Under the pieces are notes generated by a model. That model saw only the letters and a list, made by a program, of their open reading frames with translations, had not been told where the DNA came from and made no database searches. The position numbers were made by a program, and so were the translations under genes. A stretch of 64,000 nucleotides of DNA from Cladocopium goreaui. Taxonomy: Eukaryota; Sar; Dinophyceae; Suessiales; Symbiodiniaceae. The stretch covers positions 62,001-126,000 of the forward strand of contig CAMXCT020001719.1 of assembly GCA_947184155.2 (NCBI GenBank). The letters are read 5' to 3'. This document shows positions 11,281-21,800 of this stretch, one piece after another (position 1 is the stretch's first letter; each line of letters begins with the position of its first letter).

Positions 11281-11355
11281 GCCCAAAATTGCCCGAGGCG
11301 GTGCTTGGGAAGTAGCCATTGCCTTGTTGGCGGAGGCTCGTCAGACTCCTGGAAG
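11281..11355 (+). CDS. PPR-like exon fragment
   Basis: A 75-bp island bounded by AG before 11281 and a GT donor at 11356 reads RGGAWEVAIALLAEARQTPG. The pattern of a small residue, Trp, alternating Ala/Leu and an acidic residue, then Arg-Gln is the first helix region of many pentatricopeptide repeat proteins, which bind organelle RNAs and are very numerous in dinoflagellates. Only one repeat helix is present, so it may be one exon of a larger gene or a stranded fragment. No neighbouring repeat was found. Confidence 0.4.
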
Positions 11356-11421
11356 GTGGTGATCTGTGACGTTGCCCACGACCTCACCATATCTCACCCA
11401 AAATGATGGTTAGTACATGGT

Positions 11422-11534
11422 AGTAATGTGGGTGAAACAATTGCATAAACCACCCATTTGGGAATAATCTATACCATCTATTTATGGTGATGATTGGGGG
11501 ATGGTAAACATGGCATTGTTTTACCCACATTACT
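11422..11534. mobile_element. Small TIR-bounded element (113 bp)
   Basis: Terminal inverted repeats 11422-11439 and 11517-11534 match at 17 of 18 positions (agtaatgtgggtgaaaca against its reverse complement). A 12-bp direct repeat acccaaaatgat lies outside (11396-11407 and 11562-11573), but not directly adjacent to the termini. The interior is AT-rich and non-coding. This is the build of a miniature inverted-repeat transposable element or an introner-like insertion; no second copy was seen in the window. Confidence 0.5.
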
Positions 11535-11574
11535 GGGATTTGGAACCATCAGTTCAGAGCGACCCAAAATGATT

Positions 11575-13000
11575 GCATCCAACTTTTTCCCCAAAATGCT
11601 GTGCCACTTGGAGTTACGAATTCAGTCTCCTAAAGCACTGGAACACTACCTTAACTACTGGGAAAAATCATTTCACCAAACTGATGTGTTGACGGAGTTG
11701 ACTCCAGATTTTTCCTACCCACATGAGACCCTGAGAAACCCACATGTCACCGCAAGGTAAGTCGAATGAAAAGTTGGTCAAAAGTGGGGTTTACCCCATG
11801 ATCACCATATTATTACAACGGTTAAAGTCCCATAATATGAAGGGAAATAGATCCTCATGGTTTATTTTAGACGGAAGTTCATATCATTATGTTTTAACAT
11901 TAATGCTAGTTCTATGATATATGTTTGCTTTCAATGATGTTATCATGAATCATAATGTGGCAAACCCAATCATAAACCATTCCATTCACTAACTGAGGGC
12001 CACCTAAAACATCCCAAATATGTCGGACAACCCCATTTCATAAATCTCTATTGGGGATGGGTTACAGGTATCCTATTCTCATCCCATTATATCATTATCC
12101 AATAAGCGCATGATTAACCCATTACCGGGGTCGAAATTCGAAACGCCAGATGCTTCAGAATGCGCAGGACATCGATGAGGCCCTTTAAAAAGTGGATACT
12201 GCTGGTAGTACCGGGAAGTCTTGGGTTTTCACCAACGAAAATGGGGGATTTCGCCACAAAATCTCCCGGTTTTTTTCTGTAGAACTTGGGGTCAAGGTAC
12301 CAGAGATTTGTGTTTTTTTTTGGCCGCCTTTCTTCGAGGTTTCTGACTGCAGAGAGGGCTACTGGTTTTTTCTGACATAGCAGGAGACTGCTAGGCACGA
12401 ACTTTGAGGTGTTGATATGCACAATATCAGTCCAAAATGAAGATCCTCCTGCTGGGCATCATAGTTTGCATCCCAAATTGTTCTATAAATATTCTATTCA
12501 TGTGTTTGAATTGACTGTATCTTCCAGCCCTATGGGAAGCCAATGCATTGATGTTTATCCCAACTCAGTGCCGCTATCGCCCTATCCTATCCCCACTTCA
12601 TATCCCAATATCATTTCCGAAATGAATATCCAACTTAGCATGTCTCAGCTATTCCCAGTTTACTGTCCAGTTTATTCGGAATCTAGTGTCTATATTAAAA
12701 ATAATTGTGCTTTTGTGTTTTTGTCCATGTTACCCCTTCGAAAAAAGTTTCCAACCAAATGCTACTGGGATCAAGTATTGTTAGATTATCTTCTTAGAAA
12801 AATCCTGAGGGGAATCGTCCCGCTTCAAAAAAATGGCCTTGTCTGAATATTTAGGGGAAAAACAAATTGATTGATGATGGTTGAGCAAACCATTTTCTTG
12901 ATTAAATTGCCATCATATTCAGTAGAATACATCATGGGAATATATTAGTGTATATAGACATACTGATATACTCTATACCACCGACATGATTGATGATTGA
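11575..13000. other. AT-rich region, at most one possible exon
   Basis: An island at about 12125-12178 reads NSKRQMLQNAQDIDEAL and could be an exon with a GC donor, but borders are weak. The 145-codon frame at 12409-12846 is AT-rich with no protein-like composition, and I do not call it. The end (12983-13025) has (gatgattgat)n repeats. Confidence 0.4.
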
Positions 13001-13092
13001 TGATGGATGATTGATGATTGATGATGATGGTAGTTATATGTCGAATCCACTTGGGTTCCGTTTGGTTCCGTTACGTCCAATGCCTGGCTCAG

Positions 13093-13315
13093 GCGACAGC
13101 TCATTGCCTTCAAAGCTGCATGCAGCGCCACAGCGGGGGCGCGAAGACTGGAAGTGGTTCAGGATGGTGGAGAAGGTGATGCTGAATAAGGTTTGAAGAA
13201 TGGTTAAACAAGGGTTAATAAGGGTTAGTAATGGTTAATGGTTCATCACATGACAATGTTTTTTATGGGATGTTTGAAGAGCTATGAGATCTGGATTAAC
13301 GAGGACCTCACGTGA
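13093..13315 (+). CDS. Two small exons, unidentified protein
   Basis: About 13093-13190 (after an AG at 13091-13092) reads in one frame as PQRGREDWKWFRMVEKVMLN and ends AAG before a GT donor at 13191. A second island after AG at 13278-13279 reads SYEIWINEDLT from 13280 in matching phase 0, then meets TGA at 13313-13315. It may instead use the GTGACT at 13312 as a donor. A competing frame in the first island (RQLIAFKAACSATAGARRLE) is also open, so confidence is limited. Function unknown. Confidence 0.4.
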
Positions 13316-14292
13316 CTGGAATGACGGTGTTTTTCGGGGAATCATCCCCAAATGACGCCCGCAGAGGAAGAACCCGGGGTGTTCCCAGCTATGAATAGTT
13401 GACAGACACTTGGATGACAGAATTTGTTTCCTGCGAATATGTCAGCACTCGACAAATCCAAACAAACTAAAGTACGCTGCGAGACCGCAGGTCGCAGCTG
13501 TTAAGACTTTGGGGGTTGAGTTTGCTTGGCTTTGAAGAGTCTGACGAGCAGTTTGATTTTGTAGGAAAAGCGGTAAATAATCTTAACCGTGTTTTTCCCC
13601 TCTGTGAAAGTCAATTACTATCGACAGGATGTCGAAAGGTAGTGCCCATGAGGTTCCGGCCAGATACAGCTTCTCCATCACCAGGTGCTCCGTCTTGATG
13701 CTGTTTTGCTTCGACGTCGCTTGCCATCACTTCCGCGCAGGCCCGAAGCAAGGATGTAAGTCGCAGCTAGGGGGAGGACGTACAGTCTACCGCTGTTATG
13801 TTAGATTGTCAATGTTTCATGTGATTTGGTTGAGATATATTTTGATTCATTTTCACCGTGTGAAATCGCATTGGTGTTGTTTTTGCACGTTCCTCACATC
13901 TTCTTGTCTTCATCTCTTCTTACGTCTTCTTAGTTTTTTTTTTTAAATATCTTCTTACAGCTTCTCAGCTTCACATTTTCTCATCTTCACACCTTCTCAT
14001 GTGTACTTTTTTTTGACAGCTTCTGATTTTCACAAATTCTACTCGCATCGTTTGATCGTCACAGCTTCTCATCTTCACACCTTCTTGACATCTTCTCATC
14101 TTCTCATCGTCACATTTTCTCATTTTCAGATCTTCTCATCGTCTCATTTTCTTCACATCTTCACATCTTCTCTGCCTTGTCTCTCTTGCCCTCTTGCGCT
14201 CTTGCTCTCTTGCCCTCTGGCCCTCTTGCCGCCTGGCACTCTCGCTACCTTTGCGTTTCTTCTTGTCTGAAAAATGTGAAAAACACAGGGTT
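13316..14292. other. Non-coding, including a CT-rich tract at 13880-14250
   Basis: A possible exon near 13640-13750 has no clear frame. From 13880 to 14250 the plus strand is almost pure pyrimidine with loose tandem copies of cttctcatcttcacac and, at 14180-14240, (ctcttgccctctggc). I read this as degenerate microsatellite in an intron or intergenic region. Confidence 0.5.
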
Positions 14293-14631
14293 TTGAGCAT
14301 TTTTCAGCTTCAAAATGGCTGAAAAAAATTGACGACAGTTGCAGGGCGGCGAGTCAGCCGATTCCCTTGTTTTTCAGACGTGTGGCATAGGTTGATTGTT
14401 TTTTTTTCCGGTGCTGATGGTTTCTTAGACCGTTTTGTTTGGGTCAACGGTTTGTTAGATCAGATTTGTGTCATACAGTAATATGTTTCTTTTCAGATAA
14501 TGATTTAGACGTGCTACATAGGTTGATTGTTTTTTCATTTTTTTTGCAGAACGTTTTCTGTGGATGATTGTTTCTTAGATCGTTTGGTTTGGGTCAATGG
14601 TTGGTTAGATCGGATCTGCGCCGTTGTGTTG
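14293..14631. repeat. Duplicated ~337-bp repeat, copy A
   Basis: Nearly identical to 14933-15267. Begins ttgagcatttttcagcttc and ends gatctgcgccgttgtgtt. It contains internal short repeats of (g)gtcaatggtttgttagatc and tgattgtttcttagaccgt. No coding potential seen. Confidence 0.8.
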
Positions 14632-14932
14632 GGTCAATGGTTTGCTAGATGGTTCTGCAGATGATTGTTTCTTAGACCGTTTTGTTGGGGCCAATGGTTT
14701 GTTAGATCGAAGTTGCGTAATAATGTTTTTGATCCAGCTAACTATAGTTATAACGACCATAAACTCTAGTTATTGTAGATATTGGCACCAAGTGGCCACG
14801 TCAGGACCTGGCCCTTCATCTTCAACATCTTCCTTGTCACTTTCGCGTGGCGCCTGGGTGTAAAAGGGTGGAAAACTTGGAACATCTCCAAAAATTTACC
14901 GATAATCCTCCAAATATCACCAGGAAAACGAC
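14632..14932. other. Spacer between repeat copies
   Basis: Starts with further partial copies of the gggtcaatggtttg motif (14630-14710), then unique AT-rich DNA. No gene seen. Confidence 0.4.
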
Positions 14933-15267
14933 TTGAGCATTTTTCAGCTTCAAAATGGCTGAAAAAAATTGACGACAGTTGCAGGGCGGCGAGTGAGCCG
15001 ATTCCCTTGTTTTTCAGACGTGTGGCATAGGTTGATTTTTTTTTTCCGGTGCTGATGGTTTCTTAGACCGTTTTGTTTGGGTCAACGGTTTGTTAGATCA
15101 GATTTGTGTAATACAGTAATATGTTTTTTTCAGATAATGATTTAGACGTGCTACATAGGTTGATTGTTTTTTCATTTTTTTTGCAGACCGTTTTCTGTGG
15201 ATGATTGTTTCTTAGATCGTTGGGTTTGGGTCAATGGTTTGTTAGATCGGATCTGCGCCGTTGTGTT
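14933..15267. repeat. Duplicated ~335-bp repeat, copy B
   Basis: Direct-orientation copy of 14293-14631, with a few substitutions (for example gagtgagcc for gagtcagcc) and shorter T runs. The 640-bp spacing and high identity suggest a recent tandem duplication. Confidence 0.8.
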
Positions 15268-15273
15268 TACCAG

Positions 15274-15338
15274 TAGCCATGGAAAATTGCCCATTTATAG
15301 ATGGTTTACCTATTAAAAATGGTGATTTTCCATGGCTA
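15274..15338. repeat. 14-bp perfect inverted repeat
   Basis: tagccatggaaaat (15274-15287) pairs with attttccatggcta (15325-15338). A second imperfect pair (agatggtttacc / ggtaaaccaccatct) overlaps, so the area can fold into alternative hairpins. It may be the remnant of a small TIR element. Confidence 0.6.
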
Positions 15339-15486
15339 TGTTAAATAACCAGATGGTAAACCACCATCTAACTGCGGAGAAAACATATCTATGTTTGGCA
15401 AATGAAAAATCCATCCACATCCTATCTCAATGATATCTCCATCATATCCAGTGTATTCCATTGTACCAGTGCATGTTTGACAAAAA

Positions 15487-15609
15487 CTGGTTGGTGGTTT
15501 GGAACATGTTTTATTGTTCATTTCATATATGGATATATGGTATGTCATCCGAAACCCATTGACGAACTCTTCATATTTTTCAAGATGGTTAGTTAAAACG
15601 ACCAACCAG
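15487..15609. mobile_element. TIR element of the CTGGTTGGTGGTT family, copy 1
   Basis: Left end ctggttggtggtt (15487-15499) and right end aacgaccaaccag (15597-15609) are inverted repeats matching at 12 of 13 positions. The interior shares gaacatgttttatt and catatttttca with the second copy at 16147-16246, so the two belong to one family. No target-site duplication is obvious here. Non-coding, 123 bp, MITE-like. Confidence 0.6.
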
Positions 15610-16146
15610 GTTGATTTTCCCATTAATAGCATGGTGGATCTTTCCTCACCAGGTTGATTTTCCATGAGCACATTGCACCAACCAGAAAACCCGATCTCAG
15701 AGTTTTCCATGTTGAACCCCGGAGACCTGGGGGACCTGGGGACCTGGGTGGGACCTTAAATCACGACACGTCGTTCTCCCGAGCCCGGGTCAATCATAAG
15801 TTAAGGGAAATCATCCCCTCTTATGGCCGAACAATTTTTGGGTGAGTGACATATGATAATTTCATAAATTTACCCAGAAATATGAATGTCACGAATAGTC
15901 TGTCCATGGAAATGGTGGTAGATCATTTCCATGTCCAATTTCTCTATGGATAGTCAATGGTAAAATATTAATGAAGCCATAGAGCCATTGCTGGCATATC
16001 CCCTTACACCTCCGCACGAGGTCGCTATGAGTGTCGTGGGACAAGCCAAAGGTATCATTCAACACCTTACCGAGGTGCAAGCTGAGAAAAACTGGACTGT
16101 GATTTAGATGATGATAACACTAGTTACTATGACTGTGTTTTTTTCA

Positions 16147-16246
16147 CTGGTTGGTGGTTTCGAACATGTTTTATTTTTCCATATATTGAATAACAATCCT
16201 AACTGACATTCATATTTTTCACAGGGGTAGGTCAACCACCAACCAG
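16147..16246. mobile_element. TIR element of the CTGGTTGGTGGTT family, copy 2
   Basis: Perfect 13-bp inverted termini: ctggttggtggtt (16147-16159) and aaccaccaaccag (16234-16246). A 14-bp direct repeat gttactatgactgt flanks it at 16123-16136 and 16247-16260; the right copy directly abuts the terminus and both copies are followed by T runs. This is the structure expected of a small DNA transposon with a target duplication. The right end reads ...accag|g, which could also serve as a 3' splice site. Confidence 0.7.
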
Positions 16247-16260
16247 GTTACTATGACTGT

Positions 16261-16452
16261 TTTTTTTTAAGTGTTTACATGTTTTTTACTCCGTTTGATC
16301 ATCTATTCGTGGGAACGAGGTTGATGATATTTCTGTCTCTATAAAATTGATCATCTATTTGATCATCTATTTGATCATCTATTCTTGATTCATTCAAACA
16401 AAAACATCATATTCATCTCTATTCATGCAGATGATTGATCCATCAGTTGTAG
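16261..16452. other. AT-rich spacer
   Basis: Tandem tgatcatctatt units near 16305-16385. No gene. Confidence 0.5.
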
Positions 16453-16750
16453 GCTATTGAACATGGCGGCCATGTGAATAGTTAATGTTCCAAAGGAAAC
16501 CGTTGAATTGCGTTCTTTGGTATTATTAGGCCTCGTAAAACGGATATGAAAACGTGCAAGGAAACATGGTGGACACATGGGGTTTATGGATGGTTATGGT
16601 AGATATATATCTAGTGTTAATGGTGAAATAGAATGAGGGCTGAAGAGCTCTAGATATCGAATGACTGGATAGTCTTGGAGGTGGACATGGTGCTCTGACG
16701 TAGGTGCAGTGATCAAACAGGTTAGTTACGTCCTTTGCATGGTTTGGTAG
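16453..16750. repeat. 298-bp dispersed repeat, copy 1
   Basis: Almost identical to 21502-21800, from gctattgaacatggcggcc to ctttgcatggtttggtag, both on the plus strand and 5 kb apart. There is no convincing ORF or long terminal repeat. It is probably a short non-autonomous mobile repeat. Confidence 0.8.
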
Positions 16751-17406
16751 TATTTGTTTTTAATCACTTCACAAGGTTTTTGCGAACAATTAGTGTATTA
16801 CATGAAACGTACCAAGAGTTTTTGTGATTGATAGTCGTCCTCAAATAGATGGAAGAGTAAATCATCATCATTTGTTTTTTTAATCCAATCTTTTCCATCT
16901 ATTTCTGGATGACTAAAGCCACGGTATATTTATGGTGTTTGGTCCTCCAGCGACGCAGGCTATGTGTGGCCAGCAGCGCATTTGGGAAAGGTTCCAGTGG
17001 ATCCCATTAGGTGCCGTAAACATTGGAAGATGGTCGATTTTGTTTTGTGGGACAATCATAAAATCATATAAAATCTATGGGAATTGAACCATCATTTTTG
17101 GAGATTAATTAATGGTGGTTAAACTATAGGAGTGACAACATGAAGTAATTTCAACCATGATGTCTGATGGGGATTAATGGGATTCATGTGGATATAACCA
17201 TCATTTTTTCGCATTTCTTCCTGGGAATTTCTAACGGGACGATAGGGGATTTATCATGGGATTTTAGGGCATCATTGGCGCCCGGCTTTTTGATGTTTTT
17301 TTTCGGTGATATTTGTTGGTTCTCTAATGGTTTCTTTTTGATGGTTTTTGATGGTGTTTGATGGTTTTTATGGTTACACCGAATCCTTGTGATGGCCTTG
17401 TTTGGG
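16751..17406. other. Non-coding with one doubtful exon
   Basis: AT-rich DNA. A small island at 16951-16995 after cag could be an exon (TQAMCGQQRIWER in one frame) but has no partner. The rest shows gatggtttttgatgg-type repeats at 17320-17370. Confidence 0.35.
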
Positions 17407-17457
17407 GGCGCAGACCAGGATGCGAGAGATTTCGAGATGTGGCTGGCTGAAGTATAG
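17407..17457 (+). CDS. Possible terminal exon
   Basis: A GC-rich island reads GADQDARDFEMWLAEV and ends in TAG at 17455-17457. The composition is clearly different from the AT-rich flanks. The exon start is not certain and the gene it closes is not identified. Confidence 0.3.
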   Translation, partial: GADQDARDFEMWLAEV

Positions 17458-17900
17458 AAACCCTTATAGAAGCCCTCATGTAAACTTGCTTAGAGCTTAT
17501 AGCAACCTCAATAATCCTTCATGCAATAGTGAGGCATTTATGCTGATTTATACATAATTATATATATATGTGTGTGTGCATGCATTTCTATTTACATGCA
17601 TGCATGCATGCATGCTAGCCAAATTTTGCTTAGTGCATGCGAGCAGATCCCTGGGTGCGGGATGTCACCCAGCAGGACCGCTTCTGAGAAGGGCTGGCCG
17701 GCAGTTTCATCTATGTATGCACATATATATATAACACTAATGATAATACTGATAAATACAAACATAAACAACATATATACATATAGATATTTATATATAC
17801 ACATACGTACATCCGCATATATATATATATAACATACATACATATATATATAAGATGTTTTTTTCCATCTTGAACGGCCCATAGACTGCACAGTGATGAT
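17458..17900. other. AT-rich spacer with microsatellites
   Basis: (tgtg)n, (catg)n at 17598-17615 and (atac/atat)n at 17740-17850. A GC-rich island at 17640-17712 (EQIPGCGMSPSRTASEKGWP) may be an exon of the gene that follows. Confidence 0.4.
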
Positions 17901-17904
17901 CATG

Positions 17905-18355
17905 TGACGGCATCCGTATTTATCCTGAGCATGCTGTCGTCAACGACATCAAACAGACCGGTGGTGATGCTGCGGCCGTGGCGGAATATTATAGAACATG
18001 TAACCATGTATATGTGTATACTATGATTTACACATACATATGTTTACATATATATATACACATATATATATGTATATATATATTTATATGTATGCATGTA
18101 TGTAATGTATGTATGTATGTATGCATGTATGGATGTATGTATGTATGTATACATGTATGCATGTATGCATGTATGCATGTATGCATGAATGTAATGTATG
18201 TAATGTATGTAATGTATGTAATGCATGTATGCATGCATGCATGCATGCATGTATGTATGTATTTATGTGTGTATGTATGTATGTATGTATGCATGTATGC
18301 ATGTATGCATGTATGCATGTATGCATGCATGCATGCATGCATGTATGTATGTATG

Positions 18356-18387
<32 letters not shown>

Positions 18388-19707
18388 CATGCATGCATGT
18401 ATGTATGTATGTATGTATGTAATGTATGTAATGCATGTATGTAATGTATGTAATGCATGTATGTATGTATGTATGCATGCATGCATGTATGTATGTATGT
18501 ATGTGTGTATGTATGTATGTATGTATGTATGTATGCATGTATGCATGTATGCATGTATGCATGTATGCATGTATGGTATGGTATGGTATGGTATGGTATG
18601 GTATGGTATGGTATTGACTATGATGGTGCCCATGACCTGCCAAATCCAATGTCATAAATTTTCAACAGCCCCAAGAGATCACTATAGATGGATGATATAA
18701 ACCATTCCTAGATGGACCATCTCCACCAGGTTTGGCTTGGACCTGTCACTGGTGGCACGTCTGGGTGGCCCTTTGCAGCCGCGCACGCACCGTGGAAAGG
18801 AATGCTTTCCAGGGATGACTATCACCTATGTGCCGTCACCGTTCCTGAGGCACTGATTCAAATGCTGGAGAAGGTGGCTGAAAAGACCAACCGCCTCAGG
18901 ATTAGCACCAAGGTGCGTGTCGTTGGAACCCGTGAGTTGTATAGGTATGATAAGGCTGGGCAATATCAGGGCTTAACTAGGAAAGAGAGAGAGAGAGAGT
19001 GAGTGAGTGAGTGAATGAGTGAGTGAGTGAGTGAGAATAGAACTTGCATATAAGTGTTAGCAACTACAGTCTCGAGACTGCCGTTCGTGGAAGTGACAGT
19101 CTGGAGCTGGGAATATGAATGAGTGGTTTTGGCATGTTGGCAAAGCAACGTTGTATGTGAAGGTGGTTTGGCTCAGGTTAGGCTTGTCAAGTCTTGGTGT
19201 GGCTGTTGTGCTGTGATGGCGCAATCGGGATTGATTGTGACGTTTCCAGGGGACATGGCGCTGCGAGATCATCAGCATGCCACGTCGCTGATTCATGCTG
19301 CTTTGCCCAATGATTTGCCGGACAATGCCATTTACAAGGTGGGGGTCGCGAAAAATATGTTCGCATTATGGAAGTTCTGATGCCGGGGTTGAATGTGATG
19401 TTGTTTTCTCGGTGTGAAGGTGCGGCGTCAATCGCAGCGCTCTGCCTATGTGGCGCTCAAGGTGGCTGCAGCCAGCGAAGTGGCAGATGGAATTGTGCGT
19501 GCTCTCCAGACCAGTTTCCAGGTGTTACGACTGCCGGACGATCAGTTTCATGCCCGCAACGACAGCGATGTTAGCCTCAAGCGCAAAAGAGATGGCCAGT
19601 TAGAGTCGCTCCAGGCTACACCTACGACTTTGCTGGAGAAAATCTTGAAGCTCCGTGGTGAAGGAGGGAGTGAGAAACAGAAGAGACAGGATGGGTGCTT
19701 TGGTTGA
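17905..19707 (+). CDS. Spliced unidentified gene, at least four exons
   Basis: Exon candidates: about 17909-17998 (DGIRIYPEHAVVNDIKQTGG); 18730-18912, after AG and before GTGCGT, 61 codons in phase 0 (VWLGPVTGGTSGWPFAAAHA ... EKVAEKTNRLRISTK); 19250-19338 (GDMALRDHQHATSLIHAALP, ending IYK before GTGGGG); and 19420-19707, after AG, ending in TGA (RQSQRSAYVALKVAAASEVA ... LRGEGGSEKQKRQDGCFG). The last two exons join in phase 0. A further exon between 18913 and 19250 is needed to keep phase. The C-terminus is basic (SLKRKRDGQ) and may be nuclear. The first intron holds the very large tetranucleotide array at 18080-18615. Family not recognised. Confidence 0.55.
18080..18615. repeat. (ATGT/ATGC)n tetranucleotide array ending in (GGTAT)n
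   Basis: About 490 bp of alternating tgta and tgca units with occasional taatg interruptions, then a (ggtat)n pentanucleotide run at 18571-18615. It produces 200-residue Met-Tyr-Val-Cys and His-Thr-Tyr-Ile frames on the two strands, which are artefacts of the repeat. Confidence 0.95.
18980..19036. repeat. (GA)n then (GAGT)n microsatellite
   Basis: gagagagagagag at 18985-18998 followed by tandem gagt units to 19034, inside an intron of the spliced gene. Confidence 0.9.
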
Positions 19708-20104
19708 AGTTGGCGGAGCTTGAGAGAAGGTGGGAAAGCTATCAATCCAATGACTAAATGTATGAACATCGAAAAGGTGTGATAGAATAAACTACTCCAA
19801 TGAAGTATGTCTAGGTTGGTAATTTATGGGGATCAATCTGAGAGAATCTCCTCTTCGAGGTGGGGAGATGATATGTCTAGGCGCAGAGCAGTGCAACACG
19901 TACACTTATGACAGGAGATGCACAGAAATCTAAGGTCTAGGGCTCTTGCAGTGGCTGCGCGACTCACAGCTGCCCAATCGCATTCTTTGCGAGTTTCGGA
20001 GATGGTAAGCACGAAGGTGGAGGAGCCACAGGAGTGAGTTCATTGACAGAGTGCAGCAGAGTTGAGGAGCATCCAATTGCTGTAAGCATATGCAGCTTAG
20101 AAGC
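19708..20104. other. Spacer after the spliced gene
   Basis: Low coding potential; no repeat or RNA recognised. It is the probable 3' UTR or intergenic region. Confidence 0.4.
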
Positions 20105-20432
20105 ATCATGCAGCTATCCACTGCATCGGTGCAGGATCCTGTTTGAAGCCGTCTTGTCCACTGTTACAAGTTAGTGTTAGGCAGACAGAAGCCTTGACCC
20201 TAGCTTTGCGTGTACAGAGCACTCATGCGCTGCGATGTTTTTCAAACTTTCAAGCCAGTTGGACCTATACAGAGGTTTGAGTTGGCTAACTATATCCACT
20301 GCATTGGTGGAAAATCTTGTTTGAAGCTGTTTTGTAGCAATTGTGTGGAACACATGCATTGGTGTCCACTGTTGCAAGTTAGTGTGAGGCAGATAGAAGC
20401 CTTGACCCTAGCTTTGAGTTACGCTTGTCATG
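20105..20432. repeat. Diverged tandem duplication
   Basis: The stretch 20108-20212 (atccactgcat... tgaagcc... gccttgaccctagctttg) recurs at 20294-20420 with substitutions and an insertion. Both end in gaagccttgaccctagcttt. An open frame across it (20210-20632) contains a plausible Cys-rich segment, but the duplication argues for a repeat rather than a gene. Confidence 0.6.
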
Positions 20433-20639
20433 CTGCAGTGCGTCGGAATCACCAATGTGACATAGGGCCAGAAATTGTCGTCGGTGAAAAACTGATTCAT
20501 TTTGGGAGTTCATTCGGCCAGTTTCGACCAGCAGCGGGACATGTGAAAGCAAAGTTGCACCGCTACATGTCAGCCGTGGTTGGGCCAGCATGTAGGCCTT
20601 TGGCAGATACAGAAACAGAGGCCCCTGCATAGGATTGAG

Positions 20640-21240
20640 TAGCGGCAGAAAAAAAAGCTGCTCAATGCTGTGATGTGATGTAATTTTCATTGTCCCAGGA
20701 GTGACAAACATACCAGGCACTTCGTGGTCCCTGAATTGACCATGTGAACCAGCTGTCAAACAGTTGGCAGTTGTGGAAGTTGGTTCCACCAAAAGATCGT
20801 TTTCTTTTTGTATGTTTTTTTTTCGCATCTGCAATGTGGTACCTGTCCAACAAGTCCAAACTTTGTTCTTAAGTAGTTCAAATATGTTTAAATATGGTTT
20901 TTAGATGTTTCTGGTAGATATATCTATAGTACTCTTGGGTAAACTAACATAGTTATGGAAAATCACCATGCTATCAATGGAAACAAGCAACTATTCTTAT
21001 GGCTTTGCTCCCATAGTTATGTTGATGTGCTATTTCAGGTCGATCCAAATTTATTCCATGAGACCACCATCAACGTTCCATGAAAAACCACCATGTTATT
21101 CACCATTTATATGTCCATATGAAGGTTGCCTAAAGTAGAGGTACGTGCAAATCATCCAAATTTTAGTCAGGTTTTCCCTAATAAACAAGCCAGCTATTGG
21201 GGTACCCTTCAGGAAACCACTTGTTTTTAACCCAGCCATC
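20640..21240. other. AT-rich non-coding stretch
   Basis: Contains short motifs shared with the 15.3-kb hairpin area (catagttatggaaaatcacc). No gene or complete element. Confidence 0.4.
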
Positions 21241-21243
21241 CAG

Positions 21244-21357
21244 GTCGTGGTGAATGACTTTGGTAGCAGTACCACAGGGACCGGTAGCTCTAGCTCAGCA
21301 GCAGTGACTTGGAAGGATCAAGCGCGAAACAGGGCGATGATCCATGTGGAGATTTAG
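21244..21357 (+). CDS. Possible exon upstream of the OTU gene
   Basis: After AG at 21242-21243 the sequence reads VVVNDFGSSTTGTGSSSSAA, then TWKDQARNRAMIHVEI, and ends at TAG 21355-21357. The Ser/Thr/Gly-rich linker followed by a charged segment and GC-richer composition look like an exon. Whether it joins the OTU exons 1.5 kb downstream, as an early exon of that gene, is not established. Confidence 0.35.
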   Translation, partial: VVVNDFGSSTTGTGSSSSAAVTWKDQARNRAMIHVEI

Positions 21358-21501
21358 GCTTGAGATTGAGATCCTAGATTTCAATCAGAGGGTTGAACGC
21401 CTTGGTGATTAATGGGATATTAACACTGGATATAGTTTGGTGATTTTACAATGGATTTGTCTGGCATTAAGGATCCAATTTTTAGTCTTACCATCAACAT
21501 A

Positions 21502-21800
21502 GCTATTGAACATGGCGGCCATGTGAATAGCTGATGTTCCAAAGGAAACCGTTGAATTACGTTCTTGGGTATTATTAGGCCTCGTAAAACGGATATGAAA
21601 ACGTGCAAGGAAACATGGTGGACACATGGGGTTTATGGATGGTTATGGTAGATATATATCTAGTGTTAATGGTGAAATAGAATGAGGGCTGAAAAGCTCT
21701 AGACATCGAATGACTGGATAGTCTTCGAGGTGGACATGGTGCTCTGACGTAGGTTGCAGCGATCAAACAGATGAGCTACGTCCTTTGCATGGTTTGGTAG
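21502..21800. repeat. 298-bp dispersed repeat, copy 2
   Basis: Direct-orientation copy of 16453-16750 with roughly a dozen differences. The identity stops sharply at ...tttggtag on the right, indicating a defined element end. Confidence 0.8.

Noticed and set aside
12409-12846. 145-codon ORF
   Set aside because: AT-rich, amino-acid composition like random AT-rich DNA, no motif.
17978-18700. 240-codon plus ORF and several long minus ORFs
   Set aside because: They are translations of the (ATGT/ATGC)n array and have only four or five residue types.
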